This document shows positions 32,831 to 46,672 of a stretch of DNA of 64,000 nt, piece by piece. Positions within the stretch are counted from its first letter, which is position 1. Each line of letters starts with the position of its first letter. Source of the stretch: Isoetes taiwanensis (lineage: Eukaryota; Streptophyta; Lycopodiopsida; Isoetales; Isoetaceae); assembly GCA_021234155.1 (NCBI GenBank), contig JAJEKV010000104.1, positions 3,271,985 to 3,335,984 on the forward strand, written 5' to 3'. Below the pieces are notes generated by a model. That model did no database searches. It worked only from the letters and a program-made list of their open reading frames with translations, and was not told where the DNA came from. A program made the translations under genes and the position numbers.

Positions 32831-35800
32831 CTAGAGATGCTTGATTTGCTGATGTTTGGCCGAGAATTCTAAGCAAAAACAGCAAATTTCTAGCTTAGTT
32901 TTAGGTCTCTACCTTTCCATATATATATACATATATATTCCGCGCTCTCCTTGTTCTTCTTGATAACTACGGAATTAGAGCTCTACTTTGGGTGAAATTC
33001 ATATCGTTGAAAAGCTTGTTCTAAGATATTTTGAGGGATATCATAAATTCACTTATGTTAAGCAGTTCTTTGTTGCAAATCCAAGAAGGGCATCACAAAT
33101 ATGCAATCTTTTCTCTTCTTCGTGCTTCATCCCAGCAGATTTGCTGGTGCTCTATGTGTTGACTAGTCTCTATATAATTTGGCCACAGCATAGGCAGGAC
33201 TTGCTTGCCATTCAGCAGGTTCGCAAATATAGTTGTTATTCTTTGAATCTCACATGCTTAGTGATACAATGGTTTTGGATGTAGAAACGTAGAGAGAAAG
33301 AATGTTTTGGTTTAAATCACACATCACTATTGCCTTAAACCTTATTTATCTTTCCTGGACACGTAAAATAACAAGATTATAATCTTTAATAGTCATATCT
33401 TTGCCATATCTCACGTTTTCAATTCAGTATTGAAGATTTGATTCTTGAAACTAATTTGATTTTCCTTCTTGCAAAGTGACTTTTTGTCTTTTCTATGCTC
33501 TTTTTTAGCGCTACATAGTTATGTTAGCGGAACTACTATTTTGAGTTTACTTCAAATATTTATCATCTATTCTATGCAGTTTTGGGATATGACACCTTTT
33601 GCAGCCCATGAAGTATCCCTATTGCTGTTCTAGAAAGGATGAAAGTAGAAGGCAAGATGGGAGAACATTCATATTGACTAATTAGCCAGTTGGTCTACAA
33701 CTTAATAATAAGGTGCAGAAGCAGCCATTCATGATTGAGATTTAGCTGAAAAGCTGCCAACATAAATATTAGAAGCAGCCATTTTCAATGCAGATGCAAG
33801 CCTTAGCATACTTGAATTTGGAACCATATTGATACATTAGTTTAATAATGGCTTACGTTGCTTGATTACCATGGTTTGACTGGCATAATATATGAAGGCA
33901 GACTTGTTACTTAAGCAGTTTAATCAGGGCAAGAAAGTATTTGTCAAAGTCTAAGGCAATAGTTTGGAGTTTCATTTAGCCTTAAATGTTTATGTTTTAG
34001 TCCTCCATATCTGGCAAATGGAAACACCTGAATGAAAAGGTCAACTCTCTCTAAGTTGTATTGCAAAAATTGTAGGATTCTAGCATTTGATGCTGGTGAA
34101 TAACCATAAGATCAAATCACAGTGGATATAGGTTGTATATCAACATAAGGAACCAACAAGTTGTGTTGCACAGTATTGAAGATGATGGGTTTATCATGAA
34201 ATCCGATGTCCTTCTGCAGAATCAATAGATAGCAATAGAGTGGATGAAAAATGCTTCAAGTGTCCACGAATCCTAATCGTTAGGATCTTTACAATAGACA
34301 ATACACGTTGGTGCTACCAAAGCCCATTTTGCAACAAACAAAGTTCATGTTAATGTTAATGTGGGAAACAATAAAGTTTATAGGTTTCATCTGTGTGCAA
34401 AAACATTTTGGCCTACGTTGCCACATTCTCACGATACATTACATGAAAAAACATTTCACATATAAAGGGGAATGCAACCAGTTGTCATAAATGTTTGGAG
34501 AAAGTGAATACTTGCTTATTTCTCAGCCATTAAGAAGTTGCACCATTTTTACTTTCAAATCCCGAGCATTTTTGTGCCATATTCCATAATGCAAAAATGC
34601 CTATGTATTTTCGTATCGTTGCATTTTAGAATGACATGAGAGGAATGAGTTTAATAATAGTGAATACAATTGAAACTTATAAGGGATATTCGTATATTGC
34701 ATTATTGGGCTCGTTTCTTAAGACACCTTTTGGAACAACTCACATCACAACTTAATTTTATTAATGATCTTAAACTTACCAACTTCAGACTGGAGGTGGA
34801 CATTTATTTTCATATTAAGGCAGTCTATCTAAATTGGGAATATGAAGCCAAATATGTAGAATCACAGAATGAAGTCTAGACATTTGTGACCTTAGCTCAC
34901 TACCACCACTTCCAAAATATATGTACACTTAATCTAATCGCATTGTGGTTGTAAATCAACACTTAGTATAGTTATGCAATGGATTAAGCCTGTGTTATCT
35001 CTTTCATTGTCAAATTTAGATTTTCAATCAATTATGACTCCTCGCCCTTGTTCTTCGGCCCCATATCCACCACCTGCTAGTTCTTTCTCTCTTTTTTTTT
35101 CTTTTTTAATGATGTTTTTTCAAGAGGTCTAGTTTTTATTAAAGGAAGTGTGGTTTTTATGTTTTTGGGTGAGTTGTTATTTTCAAGGTGGTGTACTTTT
35201 GTAGGTGTAGTTTATAAGTAGACGTAGTCTTTAAAGAGGTATCTTTTGAAAAGAAGTACGATTTTCTAAAATGGTGTGATTTTTTAAGGTTTTCTATCGA
35301 TTCTGCTAATGGCTCCCGTAGGAAAACATACGGGGATGAGCATATATTGAAATATATATAAGGAATTGAAGTCTATATATGTCAATTACTGACGTATATC
35401 AGAGTATGTATACACTATATATTGGCATGTATCGAAGTCGACATATGCCATTTAATGGCGTATATCGAAGTAGACATGCACCAATTTTCTCCGTAATAAC
35501 GTTAACTTGTTATCCCTTAACCATTGGGGCAAGGGGGAATTCGAATCGAAACTACCCCCTTAGGGTGCTTTCGCATGGGCCTCCAACTTCAAGGTTTTCT
35601 TGAGGTACAGATCTTGGCATGCAGGTTCTCATAGGCCCTCAACCTGAAGAATTCAGGTTTTTGACCTGAATCCAAAGTAATCCTCAAGCATTTCCGAACG
35701 TCCAGGTTTTGGACCTGGCAATCTATTTTTCGATCGACAGTTTCATGAGAAAACACCCTTATTCTCCTTCTTTTTTAACTATGTGTCTGACTATGATGCC

Positions 35801-36280
35801 AATATTGGAGACTGGGCTTTTTGCTATGAAGTGTCAAGCTATGGCGCTCTGATTGCGACAAGAACTGCGGTTTCTTATGAAGCTATTGGTGCTCTGCTTA
35901 TCTTGGTGATCATCAAATGGATCTTCCGCCCCCCTTTTTATTTTCAAGCATAGAAGCCAAGGCACGTCAAGAACTCCGCAATTTCTCCATGATTTTCAAG
36001 GTTATCCAATGGATAAAAGTTTGATGAATAGGTTTAGGATTAGACTTTGTCTTTTATTTCTATAATCATTCTATACAAAACAAACGCTTGACAAATTTGC
36101 TGGAGTTGGACAGTTGCATTTCGGCATATACAGAGTTCATAAAAGGAGCCCTTTCTCCTTGTCGAAAATGAGCCTTGTCGAAAATGAGCCCTGTCGAAAA
36201 TGAGAAGCCCTTTCTCGACAAACATGGAAACCATTGAAAGCACTTGAGTATTTAAATATTTAAGGAGGTGCTTGGAAGGC
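32831..36280. other. non-coding intergenic DNA
   Basis: AT-rich, with stops in all frames. A spliced-looking segment at about 32980-33219 ends CATTCAGCAG|GTTCGC but its frame is short and unrecognised. No RNA gene or clear repeat is seen. Palindromic 'gcatatatt..aatatatat' runs near 35340-35480 are ordinary AT-rich sequence. Confidence 0.4.
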
Positions 36281-36663
36281 GATCTACATATTAAATCCCA
36301 TAACTCTATGAACATAGGGGTTTATAATTAGGGGTTACAAATCCCTGGGATATATGCACTAGATCTTGCATTCTTAACCCTCTATCCTAGAATATATGCT
36401 CCAGATCTGATGGGGAATCAAAACAATGCATGGCATCTAAGTTTGATACTAAGTATTGTAAAATTCTTGGCTATATTAATATTTTTGGGGGCGGTCTATG
36501 TATTAAATCCCATAACTATAGGAACATAGGGGTTATAAATCCTAGAGGTATATGCTTTAGATCTTGCATTCTTAACCCCCTGTCCTAGGGTATATGCTCC
36601 AGATCTAATGGGGTATCGAAACAATGCATGACATCTAACCTTGGCTACATTAATATTTTTGAA
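36281..36663. repeat. ~200-bp tandem duplication
   Basis: Units 36281-36488 and 36492-36663 share 'attaaatcccataact', 'aacataggggttata', 'agatcttgcattcttaaccc' and 'ctccagatctaatgggg' in the same order. The two differ by scattered substitutions and small indels, so the event is not recent. Confidence 0.7.
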
Positions 36664-37270
36664 GGATAGCTTAACTCCTATCAAAAGGTTCAGAGGAGTT
36701 GAACAGGTTCCATATAAACCTCATCTTTAAGTTTCTCCTTGAATAAGTTGAGAATTGTCAAAGCTTCTACTGGTGGAGTACGCTTATGATATTATTTTCT
36801 TTACATTTCCAAAATTGAAGGCATTGGTTAGTTAATAATTTGAAGTTGTTGAATGGCAGATCATACATGATGTCCTAGTTGGGGATAATTTTTGCTAGAA
36901 TTACACGTTATTTACTGTAGAATCTCATGTGTTCCATCAAAGAAAGAGGTTTCCATATTCACCATCCAACTATTTTAACTATAATTGTTTGAAATAAGAT
37001 GTTCCCTCTTTCTATAGGTCTTAGTGTGAAAAAAAGAAGTTTAACATCAAGATAGATATAATTTAAAAGGCCTTTAAAAGCCACAACATCATTAATGAAT
37101 ATTAGACCATCAGTTGGCTTACAGACTCACTATTTTCTCAACTTACTACATAACTCGTATTCATCCGCTGCTCATCGTCGACAAATGCTAAGTATCCTGC
37201 TTTCGTATATGATCTGACCTTCTGTTGGATTTTTTATGATGTTGATTAATTGTCATTTCATCTTTAAAGT

Positions 37271-37390
37271 GCTAGAGATAATGGAGGAACTAGAAATGTC
37301 AATAATACTCATGACTGTACATCCTACCAGCACAACAAAGGATCAAGGCCAACCTTTAGGGCAATTAGGGGCTGGGAGCGAAAACTTACA
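37271..37390 (+). CDS. possible orphan exon
   Basis: Between an acceptor-like CTTTAAAG and a donor TTACAG|GTATTT, one frame reads ARDNGGTRNVNNTHDC, then YQHNKGSRPTFRAIRG. It has exon-like composition. No neighbouring exon could be joined to it, so it may be a fragment captured or left by a retroelement. Confidence 0.2.
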
Positions 37391-38109
37391 GGTATTTTTG
37401 CTCTTTAGAGATATATAGAAGTGTAAATCTATGTTTAGATTTCCTCAATAACAAATGCAAATTGAATACACATATAGGACTTCGTTATGCTGGTAGCTTA
37501 GGTTTGGTCACATATAGGATTTAATAGGTGCTTTAGGCTAATATAGATTGCTAGTACGATGGGAATAATGACATGATAGGAAGTTGTAGCAATTTCAAGC
37601 TGCTTATAATGAAACCAAAACTGGTATTTTCAAGCTTTCTGACTATGGCTTGCTTCTTTTACTTCTTATGTTCATGCCTAAATGGATTTATTTGCGTTTG
37701 ATCCCCAAAAGGCTTCTTTAAACAATTTATTGTTTTTCAATATAGTTTTCTTTAAGATCACATGTCTTTATTTGAGGAAGACCACAGCTGAAAATAACAC
37801 ATATAGGAGGAACAAACTATGTGTAAAAAAAAGGGATAAAAGCATGGAAAAATAAAAATAAAAACCACATGAAAAAAAAAAAAAAAAAAAAAAACCACGT
37901 CTGGAAAAGAAAACACAAAAAACCATGATGTTTTAATGCAGTTTTTAGCAAAAAGCAGCACACGAAAACTATAGATAGACCATTTTTTGGGGTCGTCATG
38001 ATGTCATACGGGACTTGTAATACTTCGCAAATGGCAAGAGGTCAGATCTAGATGCGTGCAGGTGGAACTGTTGGTATGTTGGACCTCCAAGTTGTTCCAA
38101 ACCTGACAA

Positions 38110-38600
38110 GTATATGAATTATAAGTCCCGCAAAAAAAACTTTCCTTCTCAATGGACCGTCAACGGAGTAGTTCTGATCTATAAGACGGGTGATTTTCAC
38201 TGTCCTGCCAATTATCGCACAATCATGGTCAGTCCTTTATTGGCAAAACTACTCGGAAAAATTCTTGTACAACAATTGACAACATGGGCAGAGGAAACAG
38301 AGGTATGCGCACTTGAACAAACAGGCTTTAGACCTAAATGCTCCACCATTCACTACATCTTCATGTTGTGCACTCTACAATAGAGGACAACATAAATAAA
38401 TGATATGACCTATAATGTTGCTTTGTGGATTTTGCGAAGGCATTTGACACTTTTCCTCGAAAAAAATTGTGAAAGAGATTATCTGAGCTAGAAGCCCCCT
38501 CGCAAACTGCAAAATGTGGTATACAGATTGTATGACAAGCCTCAGCTCGAATGCCACCGTCAAATCACCCTAAAACAGTAGTGAGGGAGTGCGCCAAGGA
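38110..38600 (+). mobile_element. decayed LINE RT fragment
   Basis: The frame 38114-38383 (FPSQWTVNGVVLIYKTGD..CPANYRTIMVSPLLAKLLG..ALEQTGFRP) is a diverged copy of the RT region at about 44920-45150. DNA similarity continues past it ('ctttgtggattttgcgaagg..catttgacac') to about 38600. An internal stop and frameshifts make it inactive. Both ends are truncated. Confidence 0.75.
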
Positions 38601-39261
38601 TGTCCACTCTCCCTGTAACACTCCACATTTTGTACGTACAACCAGGATTGTTACGTCACCTTGCCCATGTCACAAGTCTATCCAGACACCCTCTACATCA
38701 CGGATACCCCATATTACCTCTGCTTAAGCCACGATATAACCATTAGGGTGCCTTTCCTTTTAAAATCACCTCAACGTTGAACATTGATGATGTAATCCCG
38801 TACGTCATAAACTCACCTGTAACATTTGACCCATCTCCATATAAAGCATAATTACGAAAAAAGGTTGTTTTGGCCCCCCTTTTTTAGAAATGTTGACTTT
38901 CGGACTTGGCCATTGTGAAAATGAAAAATGGATCCAGATAAAGCATGGCGGTAAATGGCCATTTTCCAAGGGGAATTCATACTATACTGGCCATATAATA
39001 CTACTCAGTGACCTTTAAGTTTATTTTATATGAAAACACACATATACGTCATACACAAGTATGGTTTTTGTGCATTTCATATCATACAATGTCGTGAGGG
39101 GGAAGCTGACAGAAGTAAAGTAATTGCACATGTATGGAAGGAATTCTTTTGATCCGTAGATGCATCAAATTTGGGTTTTGACAATGTTAGAATATTTCCT
39201 AGTACAATTTGGATAAGTATCTATCAACTCATATATAATTCAGTTTGGTTTTTTGTTTGAG

Positions 39262-39420
39262 GCTATTTTGTTTGATGTTATTTTGTTTGAAGTCTTATAG
39301 TACTGACACGTATGTTATTTTGTTTGATGTCTTATGGTACTGACACGTATCTTATTTTGTTTCATTATAGTAAGACGATATTATTTTGTTTGAGGCATTG
39401 TGGTGGTGACACGTACATGC
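39262..39420 (+). repeat. TATTTTGTTTGA..GACACGTA tandem repeat
   Basis: Three to four imperfect units of about 55 bp contain 'ttattttgtttgatgtctta' and 'actgacacgtat'. Confidence 0.7.
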
Positions 39421-41720
39421 AAACAATAAACAATCTTGTGCAATTATTGTGGCATTTATGATATGCACTTATGGATTGCGGCTAGAAGAATACAGTGACC
39501 CAATATTCTTGCACGGCCTTTTCCTCTGTTTCGTACTCTGCTTGTGCTCTGCTCCGGGTATGGCAGATCAAACTCCGATGCTGGTAGTGGTCTTAGATAA
39601 GGCTCGGCTGGCCAAGTTTGACGAGAAAACGGGGATCAATTCAATGGCGCAGGAGGGCTTCACCAGGAGGTGCGGCCAAGCCCAAGATCGCTCCCAGGTT
39701 AGCTCCCAGGTTACCCAAGGAATATGGCAGAATTGGGTCCGGCTCTGGCTCTGATTCTTCCTCCGCCAGAATGGAGGATTCTTTCAGCTCTGTTAAAGCC
39801 CTGCTGGGTTCTTTCCGCCTGTGTACCTGGTCTTTTATTTCATGGGCCGGAGTTCCAAAATACCCTGCTCCGATTGTGCCCTTTAGCACCAAAATGGTTA
39901 CAAATCCGGACAGAACTGTGATTTTAGATTGTTGAAGGTCTTATGGATCTGTCTGCCCCTTCCCCCGGAGAAAGCTTGCTTTGGATACCACCCATTTGGG
40001 GCCTTCATCATTGGCAGGCCCTTTTTGAATGAATCCTTCTTTCTGGCACCAAAAAGACGAGATTAATCCCAAATAAAAAACTGAATTCAACAGCTACAAG
40101 CAATGCTGAAAGTTTCAATCTGGAAGGATCTTTCATCTCACATTGCATGGTAGAGTGAGAAAATCAGTGCACAGGGCAGGAAACGGCGAACTTGAAGACA
40201 ATTTCGCACTGCCCAATTGATGTACGCTCATGTTCTAATGCTTTCCTCCTGGTCTTCCTGTTTTGCAGCCGAATCAAGCAAAACCCACACCCCAAAACTC
40301 GGATTTTTGAAGCGATTTGATTACATCCCCAAGCAAGGTATTAATCTGGTTTCTGTACTGGCCACGCTGTAAAACCCCTGTTTCTGTAAAACCTCTGTTT
40401 CTGTAAATCCAATCGTTTCTGTAAATCCATGTTGTGAGCAGCCCAATGCTTGGATGATGACTCAGCTATTGTTGCTTTGGGGCTTTATTTTTTTTTACAG
40501 CTCGGGGAAAGCTTTGCAAGTATTCGATTTTTTTTTTTATATTACAGGCTCTTATCTGCACATTACATCTACAATTATTCTTTATTAAAAAAACAACTCA
40601 TAACAAGCTAAGCAGCAAAATACAAACAAATTGGGCTTACCAGCAACGGTGTTGGTGTCGGATTGGAGGGAAAACCAGCGGCTAAGAGACGGCGGAATTG
40701 ATGGCGCCGGAACTGAATAATTTTCAAGGATATGGGCTGTTGAAGCTTGTGGATACATGGTGTACAGATTAATAAATTTTGGGTCGACTGATTTGAATTT
40801 CTTCTCGAGAAAGAGATGTGTTGGAGCATTGATCTAAACTTCGATATCATCCAAACCCGACTTTAACCAATGCACTAGAAAGCCGATTTATCCAAAGCTT
40901 ATAAAGGCTGCTGGATCGCATAATCCGGTTACACGATTTGTGGCTAGTTTTTATCTTTTTCTGTACAGTTGTTGCTAGGCATAGAATACTAACTAGAAAC
41001 TGTGGTATTGTGACTTCATTTCCTAAGTATTTAATTCCATAATTGCTAGTTAGAATTCATCACAATTCTATATGGACCCTAATCCCCACAATATCTGGCG
41101 GAAGTATTTAATGCCTAATTATCCACATTAACCTTAGGAATTTTCTTATCCACATTAATCTTAGAAATTGAATACTCCACACAATCGAATATCTAGCCAT
41201 GTTAACCTTGGTAATTGAATTAGTATTCACATTGATCTTAGGATTTAAACTTCTTACAAATGAATCATTAGCTTGAATTCATACTGCACAATGAGTTGTT
41301 TTATAAAACCAACATTGTCGGTTAGGGTCTGGTTGACTTCAAGATGTTTTCGTTTTGAACTGACACCAAGCCAGCTTGATTTTGAATACTCAAACGTGAG
41401 ATGGCTCTATATTACGCATCATTCGAATGGCTCTAACACGAGGAGGCAGAAGTGTAATCTCTCATTTTAGCTGCAAACCGGAAAGGGTAAGCAATAGACC
41501 AATTTCTTATGAACTCGTTTTCCGTTTGGCTTTTTGCTTAGAACATCTACTATGCTTGCATTTTTCGAGATTCCTCCAACTTCATATTTCTTGATCTTTA
41601 TTTGTGCACTTACTACATAAAGCAGTTGGTTATAAACATTTCGCTTAGTACCGATCTACATGCACTACACACACCATATTATGTTATAACAACTTCCTAG
41701 AACTTAAACACAAGGTTTCA
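39421..41720. other. mostly non-coding, with short unrecognised frames
   Basis: A frame at 39560-39760 (MADQTPMLVVVLDKARLAKFD..) has protein-like composition but breaks soon after. It may be a gene fragment. Four copies of 'TTTCTGTAAAACCTCTG' lie at 40372-40432. The rest is AT-rich with nothing supported. Confidence 0.35.
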
Positions 41721-41729
41721 TGAACACCA

Positions 41730-41845
41730 CATGCAGGTTCAAATCCTGCATGTTGTAGCACGTATAGATAAGTTGGTGAAGAGAAACGTTCGCGGCGGCC
41801 TAGCGAACACCACATGCAGGTTCAAATCCTGCATGCCGCCGCGAT
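41730..41845 (+). repeat. duplicated tRNA-like T-arm sequences
   Basis: 'cacatgcaggttcaaatcctgcatg' occurs at 41730-41754 and 41809-41833. Each contains a B-box-like GGTTCAAATCC and a 5-bp stem (GCAGG/CCTGC) as in a tRNA T-arm. The second is enclosed by GCGGCGGC...GCCGCCGC, a perfect acceptor-like stem, but there is no D-arm or anticodon arm between. It may be a truncated tRNA-derived element or a SINE head. Confidence 0.35.
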
Positions 41846-42904
41846 AAGTTTCTTGTATGGAATAACTATGTTTGCCACTTAAAAAAAAATGCTTGTATAA
41901 GTATGGCATGGGTGCAAAGTCTTCGACAATATGAGACCTTATGGAGGGGGTTTTCTACAAGGAAAGCGTATATGGGGGGGAGAGGAGGGGAGATTCTTCT
42001 AATCCTGTGCATGCAGATGACATGTCCCCTATAGTTGATGCATCCCCTGGACTGTTTTCACAGCTTTATCAAAATATCTGACCAAAAAATGGTTGCTTTT
42101 AGTATACGAACTTTTTTTCACAGTTTTGTAATCAAGAAAATCTAAATGGAATATTGCATGAATTTAAGAGTGATCGTGGATGTAAATAATGGCCGGAAAT
42201 GTCTTCTAACCTCTCGGCTATCCCATTCTATGAAAAAAACTTTTTATTCTCCAATTTGTCTTGTTATTGGGTCTGCTCTGCGGTTCAATTCAATCAGCTT
42301 GTCGGGTTTTCATACAAAAATGTGATTTCATCAGGGTAATCTATTTAGTTTATGAATTACTATAAGAATGCAGCCATCAACTTTCCATTCTTCCATGTTC
42401 CACAGGAATATATCTTCACTCTATCAAAAATGTTCATCGATTATATTCCCTGTAATTGTGCACCTATTTTATTCCCTGTTTCATTCTAGAAAATTATGGA
42501 TATCGGAAACCTTTTCACATCTTTTTTGCATCCTTTTCTGGAGCTACAACTTTATAGTTCTGTTGAGTATATCTTCATAGCAGAATTGTATATGTTACAC
42601 GATAACGAAGTTCTAGAATCAAATTGACCAAATGCATCTATAATTATGTTGTTAAGCGATTGTCATCTCTGAACATTTTCTATTATGTTTATGTTCTTCT
42701 TATTATAACTATATGATTTCTCTAATATTTCTATTTTTTGGAGTAAATTAAAAGCATTTCAGTTATGGTACAAGCACGGGGGAGTGATCCATGGTGAAAG
42801 AGCTATACAGAAATGACAAAGTTGAGTAAATATTCCTCGCCCAATAATATAAGGGCAACCGGATATAATTATTGAAAGCATTACTCATGTAATCAGAGGC
42901 ACCT
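41846..42904. other. non-coding intergenic DNA
   Basis: AT-rich, no open frames of substance. A G-run near 41975-41990 is the only low-complexity feature. Confidence 0.4.
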
Positions 42905-42944
42905 TTACATTGATCTAATAATATGGGAATAGCATTGTGCTCGA

Positions 42945-43421
42945 ATGACATTCCCCATGCCGGTAAACATTATTAGGGCGAGACGCCATGGCGTCCAGCA
43001 TCCAGACTGCCCAAGGGTAATAACGTTCACAGTACGAGATGCGCAAGTGAAAGCAGCCATCCTGCGCCAGGGTAGGCAGCTAAAGGGAATTGCCCTGTAT
43101 GTTGACCGAGACCTGACCCCGGCCCAACAAGAAGACCGCAGGCACGAGTTGGCCAAAGTCAAAAGCATTCGCAGACAGGGAGGAGCTGCAAGACTGATTC
43201 GGGGTAAGATGCAAATTTTCAGGCCGCCGAATGCTGCTATGAAACTTGCTAACCCTCCAGCAGCCTCTGGCCAGGCCACTGCTTCGCCTGCTATAGCCGC
43301 ACGCCCTGCTCAAGTTGCCTCACCTTCTGTTGCTCGCACATCTCAGGCTGCTTCTAGTTCTGCTATCCCCCCTTCTGCTGTCGCCACTGAATCTCCACCT
43401 GCTGCCCCTGCCAACAAATAG
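42945..43421 (+). CDS. LINE ORF1 C-terminal domain
   Basis: The frame reads VITFTVRDAQVKAAILRQG, then LKGIALYVDRDLTPAQQEDR and ..LIRGKMQIF. This pattern matches the C-terminal RNA-binding domain of L1-like ORF1 proteins ('DLSPE..ERR'), a nucleic-acid chaperone in the retrotransposition particle. An Ala/Pro/Ser-rich tail ends at TAG just 3 bp before the ORF2 region. The N-terminal coiled coil is absent because of 5' truncation. Confidence 0.7.
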   Translation: MTFPMPVNIIRARRHGVQHPDCPRVITFTVRDAQVKAAILRQGRQLKGIALYVDRDLTPAQQEDRRHELAKVKSIRRQGGAARLIRGKMQIFRPPNAAMKLANPPAASGQATASPAIAARPAQVASPSVARTSQAASSSAIPPSAVATESPPAAPANK

Positions 43422-43424
43422 GAA

Positions 43425-46400
43425 TTGTGCCTCCGCATGGTCTTCTGGAATTGTCGGGGCTTCCCATGGCAGAAGGGAGATAGTCTCAACTCAGTTGCCG
43501 CAGACATGGATCTCATATTCCTCATGGAAACATGGGAGCATGCAGGACACAGGATACCCGACTTGCCAGGATACCAGCGCTACTCAATCTTCAATGATTG
43601 CACAGGAAAGCGGGGGCATGGGGGGGTTGCCTGCTACTACCGAACAACCTTGGCACAGTCAATCTCCTTGTTCAAGACAGACAAGCACAACCGGTACCTG
43701 TGGGTGCGTGTGCAAAACTGCAGTAGCAGACCCCTCTTTGTGGCAGCCTGCTATTTTCCATATGCAGAATAGGCTGGACCCTTATGTCGATCTATATGAT
43801 GACATACAACAGCATAAGCAGTTGGGCAGTGTCATACTCCTTGGAGATTTCAATGCGCGCATCGGGGTAGAACAATCCATGAGATTTGATCCCTTGACTG
43901 ATGATATATTGCAGTTGCATCATGCAGAAGGAGCTTGGCCACGGACATCAGATGACAATCAGGTCACGCGCTATGGTCGACAGTTGCTTTTGCTCTGCAG
44001 TATCTTTGACCTGGTAATCTGCAATGGACTGGCACAGTGGCCTTCCACCCGCAAGAGCACTTGTAGACAGGAAAACCAGGGGGCGGATCTAGTGTGATGG
44101 ACTATGTGCTAGTGCTTGAGCAGGATATGCATGTCGTCAAGCACTTTCAGGTGGGAACAGCTAATAGGGATGAAGAGATCGACTCAGACCACTTACCACT
44201 TTACTTGAAGTTGGCTTGGCAGGTTGTGCGAACCCCCGGTGCAACAACTCCTCACATGCCTCAGCTGCGATTGGATTATGAACATGCAGGGGCTTATGCC
44301 CAGATGCTTATAGATGGCCTGGCAGAAATTTTGCAATATCCTACACTAGAGCAACAGACAGGCCGGCTGACTGAGGTGCTTAGGACTGCGGCAGAGAGGT
44401 GCTTTGGGATAAGCCGCCCGCGACGGACCTCCAGGAACACAACCTTCCCACGTAATCAATGGTTTGATGCAGAGTGCAAGGAACACAAACGCTGGCTCCG
44501 CCAAGTCACAGACGCTGCTTTACGCCCACATGCAGTCAGACAGTACCGCATCTTCCTTAAAGCTAAGAAAGCCAGGTACATTGCAGCGCATCAAAGGGAA
44601 ATGTTTTACCTCCTGGAATGTCACCCCAGGACCTTCTGGCGAAAGGTTCTTAGAAAGCCAGTGCAGCCCACAGGGAATATCACTCTCGAGCAGTGGAGGC
44701 AATACTTGCAACAACTATATGACCCTCAGGGTGCACATGCAGCATTACCCTTGCAAGAAGGCCCAGTGCTGGAAATCATAGATTCGGACGTGGAACAAGG
44801 CTTACAGCGTCTTGCCAATGGGAAAGCCCCAGACCTGGATGGTATGCAGGCAGAATTGCTTAAGTGGGCAGGGCCGTCCATAATACCAGTGTTGACTGCC
44901 TTGTTCAACAAGGCATTACAGGAAGGCTTCCCGCTGCAGTGGACCAATAGCAGAGTTGTTCCCATCTATAAGGCAGGTGACCCACACTGCCCAGCCAATT
45001 ACCGAACAATCATGGTCAGTTCGGTGTTTGCAAAACTGCTTGCTGGGATTCTCGAACAGCAGTTGACGGGCTGGGCAGAGGCAGTAGAGGTGCGGGCCCT
45101 CACCCAGGCAGGATTCAGACCCCGGCACTCAACCATTGATAACATCTTCACGTTGCGAACTCTGATTGAAGACAGCAGGAACCGTCGTCAGGATCTATAT
45201 TGTTGCTTTGTGGATTTTGCGAAGGCATTTGACACTGTGCCTCGGGAAAAACTATGGGCAAGACTGCAACAGCTGGGGGTTCCTATAGATTTATAGAATG
45301 CAGTGTACAGGCTATATGAAAGATGCTCGGGTCGGTTGCAGCAGACAAGCCAACCATTTGATAGTAGTATCGGGGTTCGTCAGGGATGCCCTCTCTCCCC
45401 AACATTTGATCAATTGGAGAGCTGGCTTGCTGATAATGGGGGCGATGGAGCTCACCTTCTCTATCAGATCATCAGACAGTTAATATATGCTGATGATGTG
45501 GACCTCCTAGCTTACACACCAGCAGACATGCAACAACATCTCGATGCCCTGGACACATTCTGCCAGGCGACTGATATGCGCGTCAACCTGGCCAAGACTA
45601 AGGTGGTTTTCATATCATCTTCACGTCATCCGAGGGTCCCCTCCTTCAGTTACCGAGGCCAGAATGTGGCATCCACAAATATTTGGGAGTGGAATTTCCT
45701 TCTACTATGCACTGGGACACATCCATACGGCTACGAGTGACGGCAGGCTGGAAGGCACTATATGCAATGCAAAACAATAGTCATAGAGCGGAGTTGTATG
45801 ATTGGGCCCATCAGTCACACCTATTCAAGGTCTTAGTGGAGCCTGTCCTTTTATACGGGGTGGAAGTATGGGGCCCAGTAGTATCACTTGCTATTTGGAA
45901 TGACTTGGAGCAGATCCAGAAAGCCTTCTTAGTACGAGCACTAGGGGTGAAGTCCACAGTTCCATATCAAATTCTACTGCAGGAGACAGGATTCTTGCCT
46001 CTTCAGAGGGCGGCCCTTGATCGCCGCATTGTCTATTTTCAGAAGGTGGTCAATATGGATGATGCTCGTCTCCCTAAACTAGCTTATATCATGGCAATGG
46101 GGCCGCAGCGCCTCAAGGCCTACTGGAGGGAAAAGAGAGCTCAATGGTTGGCTAGATGGAATGTGCAGGAGCACAGGTGCATACTTGTGCAAACAGAGGC
46201 AGATCGCCATAGCTTGAGGCAATATCTTGACGCGTGCTTCCTCAGCAAGCTTTGGGATGCCAATGCTCTTGAACATGTCAAGACAACACACTACCAGCGC
46301 CACATAAATCCCACATTGGAACGAGGCCCGCAATGCTATCTGCGTACCCACTTGCCCATGAAAAGGCGCAGACTCATTGCCTCCATTCGCACAGGGGCAC

Positions 46401-46672
46401 ATCATCTTCGAATTGAGACGGGCAGATGGATTGGTGAGCCACGCCAGGACAGGCTCTGTCAATGCTGCCAAATGGGAGTCATTGAGGATGAATATCATAC
46501 CCTTCAAAGTTGCCCAGCATATGATCAAATTCGGACGCGCTATGCTGAGTTGGTCAGGCCTGGCCAGCCGTTACATGTGACATTGAGCACAGCATCCGTA
46601 CGGGTGCTGGGATCATACCTTCAGGAGGTTATGGACATGCGAGATCAGCTATGTCCTCGGGCACACACTTGA
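43425..46672 (+). pseudogene. LINE ORF2: endonuclease and reverse transcriptase, broken
   Basis: The endonuclease motifs appear in order: FWNCRG, LMETW, LLGDFNARIG and DSDHLPL. RT motifs follow: NGKAPDLDGMQAELLKW, NYRTIMVSSVFAKLL, QAGFRPRHSTIDN, CCFVDFAKAFDTVPRE, GVRQGCPLSPTF and the catalytic YADDVDLL. The end carries CQCCQMGVIEDEYHTLQSCP, a zf-RVT-like Cys/His box. All catalytic residues are visible. Two frame changes in the endonuclease, a TAG after GVPIDL and a frame change after the RT thumb stop translation. The protein would nick target DNA and copy the LINE RNA. Confidence 0.85.

Noticed and set aside
37872-37894. A-run as a LINE tail
   Set aside because: No LINE-related sequence upstream and no target duplication found.
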